A stretch of 64,000 nt of DNA from the NCBI GenBank assembly GCA_030528455.1, contig JAUMYW010000001.1:62001-126000 (forward strand). The letters run 5' to 3'. Every line of letters begins with the position of its first letter. Position 1 is the first letter of the stretch. The stretch is from Neisseria sp. Lineage in GTDB: Bacteria > Pseudomonadota > Gammaproteobacteria > Burkholderiales > Neisseriaceae. The translations under genes were made by a program, and so were the position numbers. This document shows positions 36,648-45,698 of this stretch, piece after piece. The notes below the pieces were generated by a model. That model did no database searches. It was not told the origin of the DNA and was given only the letters and a program-made list of their open reading frames with translations.

Positions 36648-38930
36648 ATGATGGGTGCCACCGAGAATTTAAAAGTAACCAAACGCGACGGTCGTTTGGA
36701 AAACATTGATTTGGACAAAATCCACCGCGTTATTACATGGGCGGCGGAAGGCCTGAACCATGTTTCGGTATCACAAGTCGAATTGAAGTCGCATATACAG
36801 TTTTACAACGGCATCCGAACCGACGATATTCACGAAACCATCATTAAAGCAGCAGCCGACCTGATTTCCGAAGAGACCCCGGATTACCAGTATCTGGCCG
36901 CACGCTTGGCCATGTTTCATCTGAGAAAGATAGCTTACGGCGATTTTGATCCGCCACATTTGTTTGAACACGTCAGCAAATTGGCTGCAGACGGCAAATA
37001 TGACAAACATTTGCTGGCAGATTATACCCGCGAAGAATATGAAATTCTCAATGCCTATCTCGACCACAATCGCGATATGACTTTCTCCTATGCTGCCGTA
37101 AAGCAGTTGGAAGGCAAATATCTGGTGCAAAACCGTGTAACACGCCGGATTTACGAAACGCCGCAATTTCTCTATATGCTTGTTGCCATGAGCTTGTTCG
37201 CTAAATATCCGAAAGCAAGCCGTCTGCAGTATGTACAGAAGTTTTACGATGCAACCAGCCTGTTTAAAATTTCCCTGCCTACGCCGATTATGTCCGGCGT
37301 GCGTACGCCGACACGCCAGTTCAGCTCCTGTGTACTGATCGAATGCGACGACAGTTTGGATAGCATCAATGCAACTACCGGCTCCATCGTCAAATATGTT
37401 TCCCAACGTGCTGGTATCGGCATTAATGCCGGACGTATACGGGCATTGGGCAGTGAAATACGTGGAGGCGAAGCGCAACATACCGGCTGCATTCCGTTTT
37501 TCAAAATGTTCCAGGCAGCCGTCAAATCCTGTTCTCAGGGCGGTGTTCGGGGAGGGGCTGCCACCTTGTTCTACCCTTTATGGCATTTGGAAGTCGAAAG
37601 TTTGCTGGTATTGAAAAACAACCGCGGCGTGGAAGACAACCGTGTCCGCCAGTTGGATTACGGGGTGCAAATCAACCGTCTGCTGTATACCCGTTTGATT
37701 AAAGGCGGAGAGATTACCTTGTTCTCTCCCAACGAAGTGCCTGGCCTGTATGAAGCTTTCTTTGCCGACCAAAACGAGTTCGAACGTCTATATACCCGAT
37801 ACGAACAAGACCCGAATATCCGCAAACGCGTTTTGCCGGCAACCGAATTATTCTCGATTCTCATGCAAGAACGTGCGGGTACCGGCCGTATCTATATTCA
37901 AAACGTAGACCACTGCAATACGCACAGTCCATTCGATCCCACTGTTGCGCCAGTCCGTCAGTCTAATTTATGTTTGGAAATCGCTCTGCCGACCAAGCCA
38001 TTGGACGATATTAAAGACGAAAAAGGTGAAATAGCCTTGTGTACTTTGTCTGCTGTTAACCTGGGAGCTTTAGATAATCTGAACGAACTGGAAGAGTTGG
38101 CAGACTTGGTGGTTCGTGCGTTAGATGCTTTGTTGGATTATCAAGATTATCCGGTACAGGCGGCCAAAAACGCCACCATGAACCGTCGTACTTTGGGAGT
38201 GGGTGTAATCAATTTTGCTTATTACCTGGCCAAAAATGGCGTACGTTACAGCGATGATTCTGCTCTTGGACTGACACACAGAACCTTTGAAGCTTTACAG
38301 TATTATTTGTTGAAAGCTTCAGTTAATCTGGCAAAAGAATACGGAGCCTGTCCGCTTTTTACGGAAACCACTTACGCCAAAGGTGTTTTACCGATTGATA
38401 CCTATAAAAAAGATTTGGACAGTATCTGCAGTGAACCTTTACACTTGAATTGGGAAGGTCTGCGTGCCGAAATCGTACGGTACGGCTTGCGCAATTCCAC
38501 TCTGACAGCCTTAATGCCGTCCGAAACATCATCTCAAATAGCGAATGCCACCAACGGTATTGAGCCGCCGCGCGGTCTGGTAACCGTTAAAGCATCTAAA
38601 GACGGTATTTTGAAACAGGTAGTGCCAGAATTCGATACTTTGCGAAATCAATACGAGACCTTGTGGCAGATGCCGAATAATGACGGTTATATCAAATTGG
38701 TCGGCATTATGCAGAAATTTGTCGATCAGGCAATTTCGGCTAACACAAGCTACGATCCTGCAAAATTCGAAGGCAATAAAGTACCGATGAAGCAATTGTT
38801 GAAGGATTTGCTGACCGCTTATAAATTCGGTTTGAAAACTTTGTATTACCACAATACCCGAGATGGTGCGGACGATACGCAGACAGATTTGCAGGACGAT
38901 GGTTGTGCAGGTGGGGCTTGTAAAATTTAA
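36648..38930 (+). CDS. nrdA: Ribonucleoside-diphosphate reductase class Ia, alpha subunit
   Basis: 760 residues from ATG 36648 (CAGGA upstream), the same size as E. coli NrdA (761). An ATP-cone regulatory domain occupies about residues 5-100 (KVTKRDGRLENIDLDKIHRV). The catalytic barrel has SSCVLIECDDSLDSI, NLCLEIALPTKPL with the active-site cysteine and Glu, and TLTALMPSETSSQIANATNG. The C-terminal GCAGGACKI holds the cysteine pair that relays electrons from thioredoxin or glutaredoxin. It reduces NDPs to dNDPs with NrdB. No clear NrdR box is seen upstream. Confidence 0.97.
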   Translation: MMGATENLKVTKRDGRLENIDLDKIHRVITWAAEGLNHVSVSQVELKSHIQFYNGIRTDDIHETIIKAAADLISEETPDYQYLAARLAMFHLRKIAYGDFDPPHLFEHVSKLAADGKYDKHLLADYTREEYEILNAYLDHNRDMTFSYAAVKQLEGKYLVQNRVTRRIYETPQFLYMLVAMSLFAKYPKASRLQYVQKFYDATSLFKISLPTPIMSGVRTPTRQFSSCVLIECDDSLDSINATTGSIVKYVSQRAGIGINAGRIRALGSEIRGGEAQHTGCIPFFKMFQAAVKSCSQGGVRGGAATLFYPLWHLEVESLLVLKNNRGVEDNRVRQLDYGVQINRLLYTRLIKGGEITLFSPNEVPGLYEAFFADQNEFERLYTRYEQDPNIRKRVLPATELFSILMQERAGTGRIYIQNVDHCNTHSPFDPTVAPVRQSNLCLEIALPTKPLDDIKDEKGEIALCTLSAVNLGALDNLNELEELADLVVRALDALLDYQDYPVQAAKNATMNRRTLGVGVINFAYYLAKNGVRYSDDSALGLTHRTFEALQYYLLKASVNLAKEYGACPLFTETTYAKGVLPIDTYKKDLDSICSEPLHLNWEGLRAEIVRYGLRNSTLTALMPSETSSQIANATNGIEPPRGLVTVKASKDGILKQVVPEFDTLRNQYETLWQMPNNDGYIKLVGIMQKFVDQAISANTSYDPAKFEGNKVPMKQLLKDLLTAYKFGLKTLYYHNTRDGADDTQTDLQDDGCAGGACKI

Positions 38931-38989
38931 CTAAAATTAGAGTTTTCAGTTGTTAAGTTGTAAATAAGGCTTTCCTAATCACAGAAAGT

Positions 38990-39020
38990 CTTAGCTTGCT
39001 GCAGCTAAGCTCAGATTTTT
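38990..39020 (+). terminator. Hairpin and T-run after nrdA
   Basis: CTTAGCT and AGCTAAG form a 7-bp stem with a 6-nt loop; TTTTT follows 6 nt later. Probably partial termination before nrdB. Confidence 0.45.
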
Positions 39021-39079
39021 AGTGGGCATGAAAGCATTATTTGCATGATTTAAATTGTTTAGAAACAATTAAGAGCATT

Positions 39080-39163
39080 ATGCAGACTTTCATTAAAGAA
39101 CATCCTTGGCTTACTTGTTTTATTGTTGCCGCAATTTTTTCTATATATTTTTACAGTAGATAG
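39080..39163 (+). CDS. Candidate 27-residue single-span membrane peptide
   Basis: ATG 39080 to TAG 39163. The translation begins MQTFIKEHPWLTCFIV and ends AAIFSIYFYSR: a short charged/polar head, about 17 hydrophobic residues and a terminal Arg, the layout of a small inner-membrane protein. AAGAG lies about 5 nt before the start. There is no homology I recognise, and it could be chance in AT-rich DNA. It sits between nrdA and nrdB. Confidence 0.35.
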   Translation: MQTFIKEHPWLTCFIVAAIFSIYFYSR

Positions 39164-39281
39164 GGCACAGAGTATTAAGTTATCCCATAAAGATACAAAT
39201 GGGTATTTAATATTTGAATATGAAAGCAAGTAAGTTTAAGTATTGATTGGATTAAATATAATGTCCTGCGAACATCTAACT

Positions 39282-40415
39282 ATGTCTTACAGCACGTTCA
39301 GCAAACAGCAGAACGACGCCTTATCCGAGCCGATGTTTTTCGGCAATCCGGTCAATGTTGCCCGTTACGACCAACAGAAGTATGAAATATTCGAGAAGTT
39401 GATTGAAAAACAGCTTTCTTTTTTCTGGCGGCCGGAAGAAATCGATGTATCGCGCGACCGTATCGATTATCAGAATCTGCCGGAACACGAAAAACATATT
39501 TTCATCAGTAATCTGAAATACCAAACCCTGCTCGACAGTATTCAGGGACGAAGTCCCAATGTTGCTTTACTGCCTTTGGTTTCGCTGCCTGAGTTGGAAA
39601 CTTGGATTGAAACTTGGTCTTTTTCAGAAACCATACACTCCCGCAGCTATACGCATATTATCCGAAATATCGTAAACGACCCGTCTGTTGTATTTGATGA
39701 TATTGTTCAAAACGAATATATTCAGGCAAGAGCGGAGGATATTGCCTGCTATTACGATGATTTGATTGAATACACTCAGTATTTCAATTTGTTCGGAGAA
39801 GGGCGGCATGCTTTAAACGGCAAGATTGTTACCGTCAGCCTGCGCGAGTTGAAAAAGAAACTGTATTTGTGCCTGATGTGCGTGAATGTATTGGAGGCTA
39901 TTCGTTTTTATGTTTCTTTTGCTTGTTCGTTTGCATTTGCCGAACGCGAGTTGATGGAAGGTAATGCTAAAATCATCAAGCTGATTGCCCGTGACGAAGC
40001 ACTACATCTGACCAGTACGCAGCATATGCTGAATCTAATGCGTAGCGGTGCGGATGATCCGGAAATGGCCGAAATTGCTGCTGAATTGGAAAACGAATGT
40101 TTCGCACTGTTCAAAACGGCTGCACAACAGGAAAAAGAATGGGCCGAATATTTGTTTAAAGACGGTTCAATGATTGGCTTGAACAAAGATATTCTCTCAC
40201 AATATGTCGAATATATTACCAATCTCCGGATGAGTGCGGTCGGCCTGAAGCCTGCTTTTGAAAAGGCGACGCAAAATCCGATTCCGTGGATTAATGCCTG
40301 GCTCTCTTCCGATAATGTCCAAGTCGCGCCACAGGAAGTGGAAATCAGTTCCTATCTGATTGGTCAGATCGATGCCGAGGTTACAGCCGATGATTTGGGC
40401 GATTTCGAATTGTAA
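39282..40415 (+). CDS. nrdB: Ribonucleoside-diphosphate reductase class Ia, beta subunit
   Basis: 377 residues. ATG 39282 ([20 protein letters not shown]) aligns with the E. coli NrdB start; the in-frame ATG 39261 would add seven residues. Neither has a good ribosome site. The di-iron ligands and radical tyrosine regions are intact: [29 protein letters not shown] (radical Tyr), [22 protein letters not shown] and [16 protein letters not shown]. The C-terminal tail ([13 protein letters not shown]) binds NrdA. It generates the tyrosyl radical used by NrdA. Confidence 0.96.
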   Translation: MSYSTFSKQQNDALSEPMFFGNPVNVARYDQQKYEIFEKLIEKQLSFFWRPEEIDVSRDRIDYQNLPEHEKHIFISNLKYQTLLDSIQGRSPNVALLPLVSLPELETWIETWSFSETIHSRSYTHIIRNIVNDPSVVFDDIVQNEYIQARAEDIACYYDDLIEYTQYFNLFGEGRHALNGKIVTVSLRELKKKLYLCLMCVNVLEAIRFYVSFACSFAFAERELMEGNAKIIKLIARDEALHLTSTQHMLNLMRSGADDPEMAEIAAELENECFALFKTAAQQEKEWAEYLFKDGSMIGLNKDILSQYVEYITNLRMSAVGLKPAFEKATQNPIPWINAWLSSDNVQVAPQEVEISSYLIGQIDAEVTADDLGDFEL

Positions 40416-40482
40416 ATAAATATCCGCTTTTTGATGCCGTCTGCAACTTTCGGATGTGCCGGAGCGGTAAAACTGTTTGGCT

Positions 40483-40797
40483 ATGCACCCGATTACCACT
40501 AACGATCGAATCTTTACCCTGCAAAACGGTGAGACCCTCTTGGAAGGTTTGGAGCGGACGGGACACGAAGTCGAATACCAATGCCGCAGCGGCTATTGCG
40601 GAGCCTGCCGTTTGAAAATTCTGAAAGGCAGAGTCGAATATCCGGTTTTCCCTTTAGCCTTTACAGCCCCCGGAGAAATATTGCCATGCTGCTGCCGGAT
40701 TGTGGAACCGGTTACTTTGGACTGTAATTGCCGTTTATACGAACCGGATTTGTTTGATGAAGACTTGTTTGACAAGTCTGATTCAGGGTCGGAATAA
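40483..40797 (+). CDS. YfaE-like 2Fe-2S ferredoxin (NrdB cofactor maintenance)
   Basis: 104 residues from ATG 40483. The plant-type ferredoxin cluster motif is YQCRSGYCGACRLKILKG (CxxxxCxxC), with the fourth ligand in ILPCCC. The order nrdA-nrdB-ferredoxin matches E. coli nrdAB-yfaE, where YfaE helps maintain the NrdB di-iron/tyrosyl cofactor, so that role is likely. It is longer than E. coli YfaE (84) because of a very acidic C-terminal tail (LFDEDLFDKSDSGSE). The start codon lacks a strong ribosome site. It probably follows nrdB in one transcript, 67 bp apart with a DUS between. Confidence 0.85.
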   Translation: MHPITTNDRIFTLQNGETLLEGLERTGHEVEYQCRSGYCGACRLKILKGRVEYPVFPLAFTAPGEILPCCCRIVEPVTLDCNCRLYEPDLFDEDLFDKSDSGSE

Positions 40798-40814
40798 AAA
40801 GAATAGGAGAAAAA

Positions 40815-41261
40815 ATGAACCGTATTGCCGCCTTACTTATCGGTACGTGGTTCGGTATGCAGATTTCAGCTTATCTGATTGCCCCCGTTTTGTTCGACCG
40901 TTTGAACAGTTCCCAAGCAGGGGGTATTGCCGGTATTTTGTTCAGCATCAATGCTTATTCGGGTTTGGCGGTCTGGTTGTTTTCATTTTTCTTAATCAGA
41001 CACGAACACGGTCATTTTTTCTACCGAAACAGCCAGCGTTTCGACTCTTTACTGATTCTGATTCAAATGGCTTCTTTGGCATTTACTCAGTTCGTTGTTA
41101 CGCCGGTTATTTCTGCACATAAAAACGGTGTGGAGCATTTTCTTTTCCATTTGAGCAGGTCGTTTTCGTTCTGGCATGGTGTTTCCCAAAGTATTTATCT
41201 GTTTTCAACCGTTCTAGGGTTGGTATTGGTATTGCGCCTGTTAAAGTTCAATATCAAATAA
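40815..41261 (+). CDS. DUF4149 family inner-membrane protein
   Basis: 148 residues with four hydrophobic segments (about 5-25, 40-62, 82-100 and 122-143). The start follows AGGAG. MNRIAALLIGTWFGMQISAYLIAP and the conserved FSFWHGVSQSIYL near the C-terminus fit the DUF4149 family; the function of this family is unknown. It lies 17 bp after the ferredoxin gene and may be co-transcribed. Confidence 0.75.
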   Translation: MNRIAALLIGTWFGMQISAYLIAPVLFDRLNSSQAGGIAGILFSINAYSGLAVWLFSFFLIRHEHGHFFYRNSQRFDSLLILIQMASLAFTQFVVTPVISAHKNGVEHFLFHLSRSFSFWHGVSQSIYLFSTVLGLVLVLRLLKFNIK

Positions 41262-41282
41262 GCCAATTACATAATAATTGTG

Positions 41283-41312
41283 CCCAAAAGCCGTCTGCAG
41301 ACGGCTTTTGGG
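41283..41312. terminator. Bidirectional terminator, 30-bp perfect palindrome of two DUS
   Basis: CCCAAAAGCCGTCTG followed directly by its reverse complement. The A/T tracts give T-runs on both strands, suiting the convergent DUF4149 and coaBC genes. Confidence 0.85.
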
Positions 41313-41326
41313 TGTTCGCGGGAAGA

Positions 41327-42517
41327 TTATGCCGGCTGCCGTATCAGGCCGTCCAAATGCCGTATAATTGCTGCTGCAGTCTCGTCTTTTCCGCACTCGG
41401 GAAATCCTGTTTCGCTTTTCCCGTCTAAAATCGTAATCTGGTTGGTTGGCTTGCCCATAGCCTGCGATACTTGGTTGGCAACCAGCATTGGTATGCCTTT
41501 TTTCAGGCGTTTGGCCCGGGCGTATTCCAAAACATTTTCACTTTCTGCGGCAAAACCTATACAAAACGGCGCGTCGGGCAGGGCGGCAACAGAAGCAAGA
41601 ATATCGGGATTTTCGCTCAATTCGATAAGGGGAGGTTTGCCCGAGCCGTTTTTTTTCAGTTTTTGCGCACTGGCATTGGCTACTTTGTAATCTGCTACGG
41701 CGGCTACGGAAATGAAAACATCGCTGTGTGGTGCACGTTTCATCACTTCGCGATACATGGCATCCGCGCTGACGGCCTGTACGGTTTCATGCAAGGCAAA
41801 GGGCAGGGTCGTTTGAAGTTGTCCGTGAACAAGGGAAACTTCCGCACCAGCGGCACGGCAGGCACGGGCCAGGGCACATCCCATTTGTCCGCTGGAAATA
41901 TTGGTAATGCCGCGCACGGGATCGATAGCTTCAAAAGTTGCACCGGTCGTTATCAGTACTTTTTTGCCGAGCAGTGTTTTTTCCGTCCATATATCAGGCA
42001 GCAGTTCGGCCAATTCGACCGCTTCTGGCATACGGCCTATACCGGTTTCGCCGCAGGCCTGTTCTCCTTCCGAGGGCATAAATACAGTGATGCCGTCTGC
42101 AAGCAGACTCGCGATATTGCGCTGATTGGCCGGATTGTGCCACATTTCGACATTCATCGCGGGAGCAATTGCCAGAGGGCATTTGCGGGCAGCTGCAAGA
42201 TTGCTGAGCAGGTTGTCGGCTATACCGTTGGCGATTTTGGCAACAGTATTGGCCGTTGCCGGTGCGATAAGAAACACATCGGCCTTTCGGGTCAGACTGA
42301 TATGCGCCATACCGTTACCGTCCGCACCTTCGTGCGTTTCACTTAGAACCAGATTGCCGCTGAGTGCCTGAAAGGTGAGCGGGGCAACAAATTCCGCCGC
42401 GCTGCGGCTCATGGCAACGGTAACGGTATGGCCTTGTTTTTTCAATAGGCGGACGAGTTCGCAGGATTTGTAAGCCGCGATACCGCCGCTGATACCGAGC
42501 AAAATATGTTTGTTCAT
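41327..42517 (-). CDS. coaBC: Bifunctional phosphopantothenoylcysteine synthetase/decarboxylase
   Basis: 396 residues from ATG 42517; the frame is open further upstream but without family sequence. The N-terminal flavoprotein decarboxylase domain (CoaC, residues 1-185) has HILLGISGGIAAYKSCELVR, the catalytic histidine in MAHISLTRKADVFLIAPATA, and PAMNVEMW. The C-terminal synthetase domain (CoaB) has VLITTGATFEAIDPVRGITN, SSGQMGCALA and ISVAAVADY. It makes 4'-phosphopantetheine for coenzyme A from phosphopantothenate and cysteine. No strong ribosome site precedes the start. Confidence 0.95.
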   Translation of the reverse strand: MNKHILLGISGGIAAYKSCELVRLLKKQGHTVTVAMSRSAAEFVAPLTFQALSGNLVLSETHEGADGNGMAHISLTRKADVFLIAPATANTVAKIANGIADNLLSNLAAARKCPLAIAPAMNVEMWHNPANQRNIASLLADGITVFMPSEGEQACGETGIGRMPEAVELAELLPDIWTEKTLLGKKVLITTGATFEAIDPVRGITNISSGQMGCALARACRAAGAEVSLVHGQLQTTLPFALHETVQAVSADAMYREVMKRAPHSDVFISVAAVADYKVANASAQKLKKNGSGKPPLIELSENPDILASVAALPDAPFCIGFAAESENVLEYARAKRLKKGIPMLVANQVSQAMGKPTNQITILDGKSETGFPECGKDETAAAIIRHLDGLIRQPA

Positions 42518-42611
42518 GGTTTTGATTGGAAAGCCGGAAAAGAAACGCGCCATCATAGCATGAAGGCGCGTATGCCGTCCGAAAAGCGGCGGGCAACAAG
42601 CTGCAGACGGC

Positions 42612-44645
42612 TTAAAACTGCCTGCCTCCGTCTTTTTCCTTAAACTCCCTGCCATCCTTGGCAGGCTGGGCAGCCGTCGGGAAAAACAAATTAAGCGGCC
42701 GGGCTTTTGCCTGCTGCCAGAAGCTTGCCACCAAGGCTGGCAGACTTTCAATCCGCGTACCACGCGAACGCAGGGCTACATATAAAGCCAAACCGAAGCT
42801 GATCCACAAATTGACACCGCCTATGAGCAGCACGCCCCACAAATTATAAAGAAAGTGCAGCCCCCCCATATCTGAACTGGCAGCAGCATATCCCAAATTA
42901 GCCGAAGAAAAAGCAACATGCCTAATATCGAGCGGCAGATTGAACAAATGACCGATCCAGCCCGTCATGCCCAGCAGCATACCGAAAATAAAGTTGCCCA
43001 TCAGCGAGCCGTAATTATTGTGGAAATACTCGCCGAACCAGACACGTGCTTTATGAGGCAGGATTTTCTGCAATAAAGGTTGGACGGGCAGACGTTTACG
43101 AAGATTCAGATAATCGGCACGATTGTCGAAAAAACCGGCGATAATGCCCGAACAAAACAGCCAGACCCCCGCAATCGCGGCATACCACAAAGTCGGCTGG
43201 CCGACAGGCTGCATGGATTTGACCTGATAAGCGACTTCGTTCGCCCCCAATACCGCATGGCCGCTGTATTGCGCGTATCCCCAAGCAACAGCAACAGCCA
43301 CCAGCATCGCCACACATACGTTGCCGAAAACGGCCACACTCTGACTGCGTATCACATCAATCAAAAGCTGGGCAACGCGGGTATATTCGGCGCGACCCTG
43401 CTCGCCCTGGCCGATTTTCTCGGCAATTTTGGCTGCCGTCATCGCAGGCTGCTTAGTGGCCACCGTGAAATGCAGCATATGAATCAACATAAAACCCAAA
43501 CCGTAATTCAAACCATTGAGCAGTGCAGTAGTAAACTCGCCCAAGCCGTAGGTAGAGATATGCAGCTTATTGAGAGCGAGCAGGGCGATAATCACGCCGC
43601 CGCCTGCTGCCGAACGCAGCATGGCCCAATATTCGCTGCGGTTGCGGGTAATATAGTGTTCGCCGTGGTCGCTGGTATTCTCACTGATACTGCGTGCCAG
43701 CATTTTGATACTTCGGCGGCGCAGAAGCCGGGTGCTGTGCTGTTCCAGTGCGGCGGTGGTCATCGAACTCAGCAGACGGACGGTATGGCGGTTGCGTTCG
43801 GTTTCGTCGACGGCCGTCTGAATATCGAGCAGCACACTGATACGGTCGAGACTTTGAGTCAATCTTTCCAGCAAATGCGCCACTTTCACCGAAGAGCCTG
43901 CACCGGCTCCCGTGCCGCGCCTACGCAAGCGTTCCACCAATTCGCGACATTGTGCCATCATAACGCCGATATGTGCCGTGTCGTAAGGTTCGCTGTTGTT
44001 TTGTCTGTAATGTGCAACCAGGCGGATAATTTCGTGGTGCAGGGCAACAAAAGCAGATTCGACTTTCAGCAAACGCGGTTCCAAGCGGATAAACTCCGGC
44101 TCCAATTCTTCGGCCGCTACCCAAACCGACAGCATTTCAATGGCGTGCAGCCGTGCCTGCTCCATCTGCCGCGATGCTGTCTGCACATGTGCCGGTTCCG
44201 CCCGAATGCACAATAACTGATGCAGAGCCAGCCATTGGCGCAGCGTAACGGTCTGCAGCCACAATTCGTCTTTGCGCTGGTAAAACAGGTAGAGGAAAAC
44301 ATCGCGGAGATTGTCGAAATCTTTAAAAGAAGGGAAAAAGCGTTCGTAAATACGGATGCCGACTTCTCGGGCAAATCCGCTGCGTGAAAAAATGCCCAGT
44401 CCGACCAGCGCGGGATATATGTGCGAGCTGCCGAGCCAGATATAGAAACGTTTGCTGAATCGGCGTGCCAAGGTCTCGTCGTCCGACAATACTGCCAAGA
44501 GCATATCGAAACGCGGCGATGCGGCTTTCACGCCGCCCTTGCGGACAAATTCAACCAAACCGTTTAAAGCGGTAATAAAATTTTCCTCATCGAGCAAGCG
44601 GTTCAAATCGGCGGCCAGTGTTTCCGGCCTGATGTGTTTTTTCAT
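42612..44645 (-). CDS. gcr: Gcr family protein, annotated elsewhere as site-specific recombinase; multi-spanning membrane protein
   Basis: 677 residues. It matches the neisserial Gcr/SpecificRecomb family. The N-terminal 330 residues are helical and soluble-looking (NFITALNGLVEFVRKGG; RRFSKRFYIWLGSSHIYPAL). After that come at least six membrane helices (AAGGGVIIALLALNKL; GLNYGLGFMLIHMLHFTV; VAMLVAVAVAWGY; AAIAGVWLFCSGIIAGFF; NFIFGMLLGMTGWIGHLF; GVNLWISFGLALYVAL). It has no serine or tyrosine recombinase catalytic motif, so the recombinase name is doubtful. A cytosine run (C7 on plus, G7 on the coding strand) lies at 42861-42867. The function is unknown. Confidence 0.85.
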   Translation of the reverse strand: MKKHIRPETLAADLNRLLDEENFITALNGLVEFVRKGGVKAASPRFDMLLAVLSDDETLARRFSKRFYIWLGSSHIYPALVGLGIFSRSGFAREVGIRIYERFFPSFKDFDNLRDVFLYLFYQRKDELWLQTVTLRQWLALHQLLCIRAEPAHVQTASRQMEQARLHAIEMLSVWVAAEELEPEFIRLEPRLLKVESAFVALHHEIIRLVAHYRQNNSEPYDTAHIGVMMAQCRELVERLRRRGTGAGAGSSVKVAHLLERLTQSLDRISVLLDIQTAVDETERNRHTVRLLSSMTTAALEQHSTRLLRRRSIKMLARSISENTSDHGEHYITRNRSEYWAMLRSAAGGGVIIALLALNKLHISTYGLGEFTTALLNGLNYGLGFMLIHMLHFTVATKQPAMTAAKIAEKIGQGEQGRAEYTRVAQLLIDVIRSQSVAVFGNVCVAMLVAVAVAWGYAQYSGHAVLGANEVAYQVKSMQPVGQPTLWYAAIAGVWLFCSGIIAGFFDNRADYLNLRKRLPVQPLLQKILPHKARVWFGEYFHNNYGSLMGNFIFGMLLGMTGWIGHLFNLPLDIRHVAFSSANLGYAAASSDMGGLHFLYNLWGVLLIGGVNLWISFGLALYVALRSRGTRIESLPALVASFWQQAKARPLNLFFPTAAQPAKDGREFKEKDGGRQF

Positions 44646-44888
44646 ATATTATTCAGATACTTTGACAAGAATCGGCCTTTATCGGAAAAATTTGCCAAGC
44701 CGTCTGCAAAGGCCGGTTTTCCTGACGGCGGAATTCGTGATTATACAATTGCAGTCCGATACTGTCTTTTATTTTCCTCGCGGCAAAACAGTGGAAGGCA
44801 GGGTTGCGCTTTGTTTGCAGAACGGCAGAAAACCTTTATTTCACCGCAGCTTTGCACGATAATGACGGTTTTATCTTCCGAAAAGAAA

Positions 44889-45698
44889 ATGATACCGTCT
44901 GCACATTATGCCGTTTTCGGCAACCCGGTTGCCCACAGCAAATCGCCGCAAATCCATCAGGCGTTTGCCGAACAGGAAGGCGTTAAGATTGTTTATGAAA
45001 AAATCGCGGTCAGCGAAGCAGATTTTGAAGCGGCCGTGCAGCATTTTTTCGACACCGGCGGAAAGGGGGCGAATATAACGCTGCCTTTTAAAGTGAGAGC
45101 CTGCCGTTGGGCCGACAGTCTGTCGGCGGATGCAGAGTGTGCGGGTGCAGTCAATACTTTGCTGCCCGGTGCAGACGGCATACGCGGCGAAAATACCGAC
45201 GGCATAGGCTTGACCCGCGATATTTCGCGCAATCTCGATTTTAATTTGTCGCGCAAACGGATTCTGCTTTTGGGAGCCGGAGGGGCGGTGCGCGGTGTGA
45301 TTCAGCCGTTGCTGAATGCCTCTCCTTCCGAACTGGTCGTCGCCAACCGTACGCCGGAAAAAGCAGCTGCATTGGCAGAAGAGTTTGCGGTTTCGGCCTG
45401 TCCCTTCGACCGCCTGTGCGGACGTTTCGATATTATCATCAACGGTACCTCCGGCAGTCTGGACGGCAGCGTGCCCGACATTCCGTCCTCATTGTTCGAA
45501 CGTGCCGGGCTGGTTTACGATATGGTGTACGGCAGCGAACCTACCGCATTTTTGCGCCATGCGGCGGAGCAGGGGGCGCAATATACTGCAGACGGCTTGG
45601 GTATGCTGGTTGAGCAGGCGGCGTTTTCTTATCACATGTGGCGGGGCTTCCGGCCGGATACTGCACCGGTCATCCGCATGCTCAGGGAAAACTTATGA
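44889..45698 (+). CDS. aroE: Shikimate dehydrogenase (NADP)
   Basis: 269 residues from ATG 44889 (ATG 44862 is an upstream alternative). YAVFGNPVAHSKSPQIHQAF is the substrate-binding motif, NITLPFKVRACRWAD has the catalytic lysine, GENTDGIGLTRD the catalytic aspartate, and LLLGAGGAVRGVIQPLL the NADP-binding glycine motif followed by VANRTPEKA, where the Arg selects NADP. It reduces 3-dehydroshikimate in chorismate synthesis. Its stop overlaps the mtgA start (ATGA). Confidence 0.95.
   Translation: MIPSAHYAVFGNPVAHSKSPQIHQAFAEQEGVKIVYEKIAVSEADFEAAVQHFFDTGGKGANITLPFKVRACRWADSLSADAECAGAVNTLLPGADGIRGENTDGIGLTRDISRNLDFNLSRKRILLLGAGGAVRGVIQPLLNASPSELVVANRTPEKAAALAEEFAVSACPFDRLCGRFDIIINGTSGSLDGSVPDIPSSLFERAGLVYDMVYGSEPTAFLRHAAEQGAQYTADGLGMLVEQAAFSYHMWRGFRPDTAPVIRMLRENL

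Larger units (their letters stand above)
38931..39281 (+). other. nrdA-nrdB intergenic region
   Basis: 351 bp. It contains a hairpin CTTAGCT-TGCTGC-AGCTAAG at 38990-39009 with TTTTT at 39016-39020 (a possible attenuator), a candidate 27-codon membrane peptide gene (39080-39163) and AT-rich sequence before nrdB. The unusual length suggests nrdB has its own control. Confidence 0.55.

Noticed and set aside
43080..44216. A 378-codon plus-strand frame opposite gcr
   Set aside because: Antisense to a recognised family; high Gln/His/Arg content typical of shadow frames.
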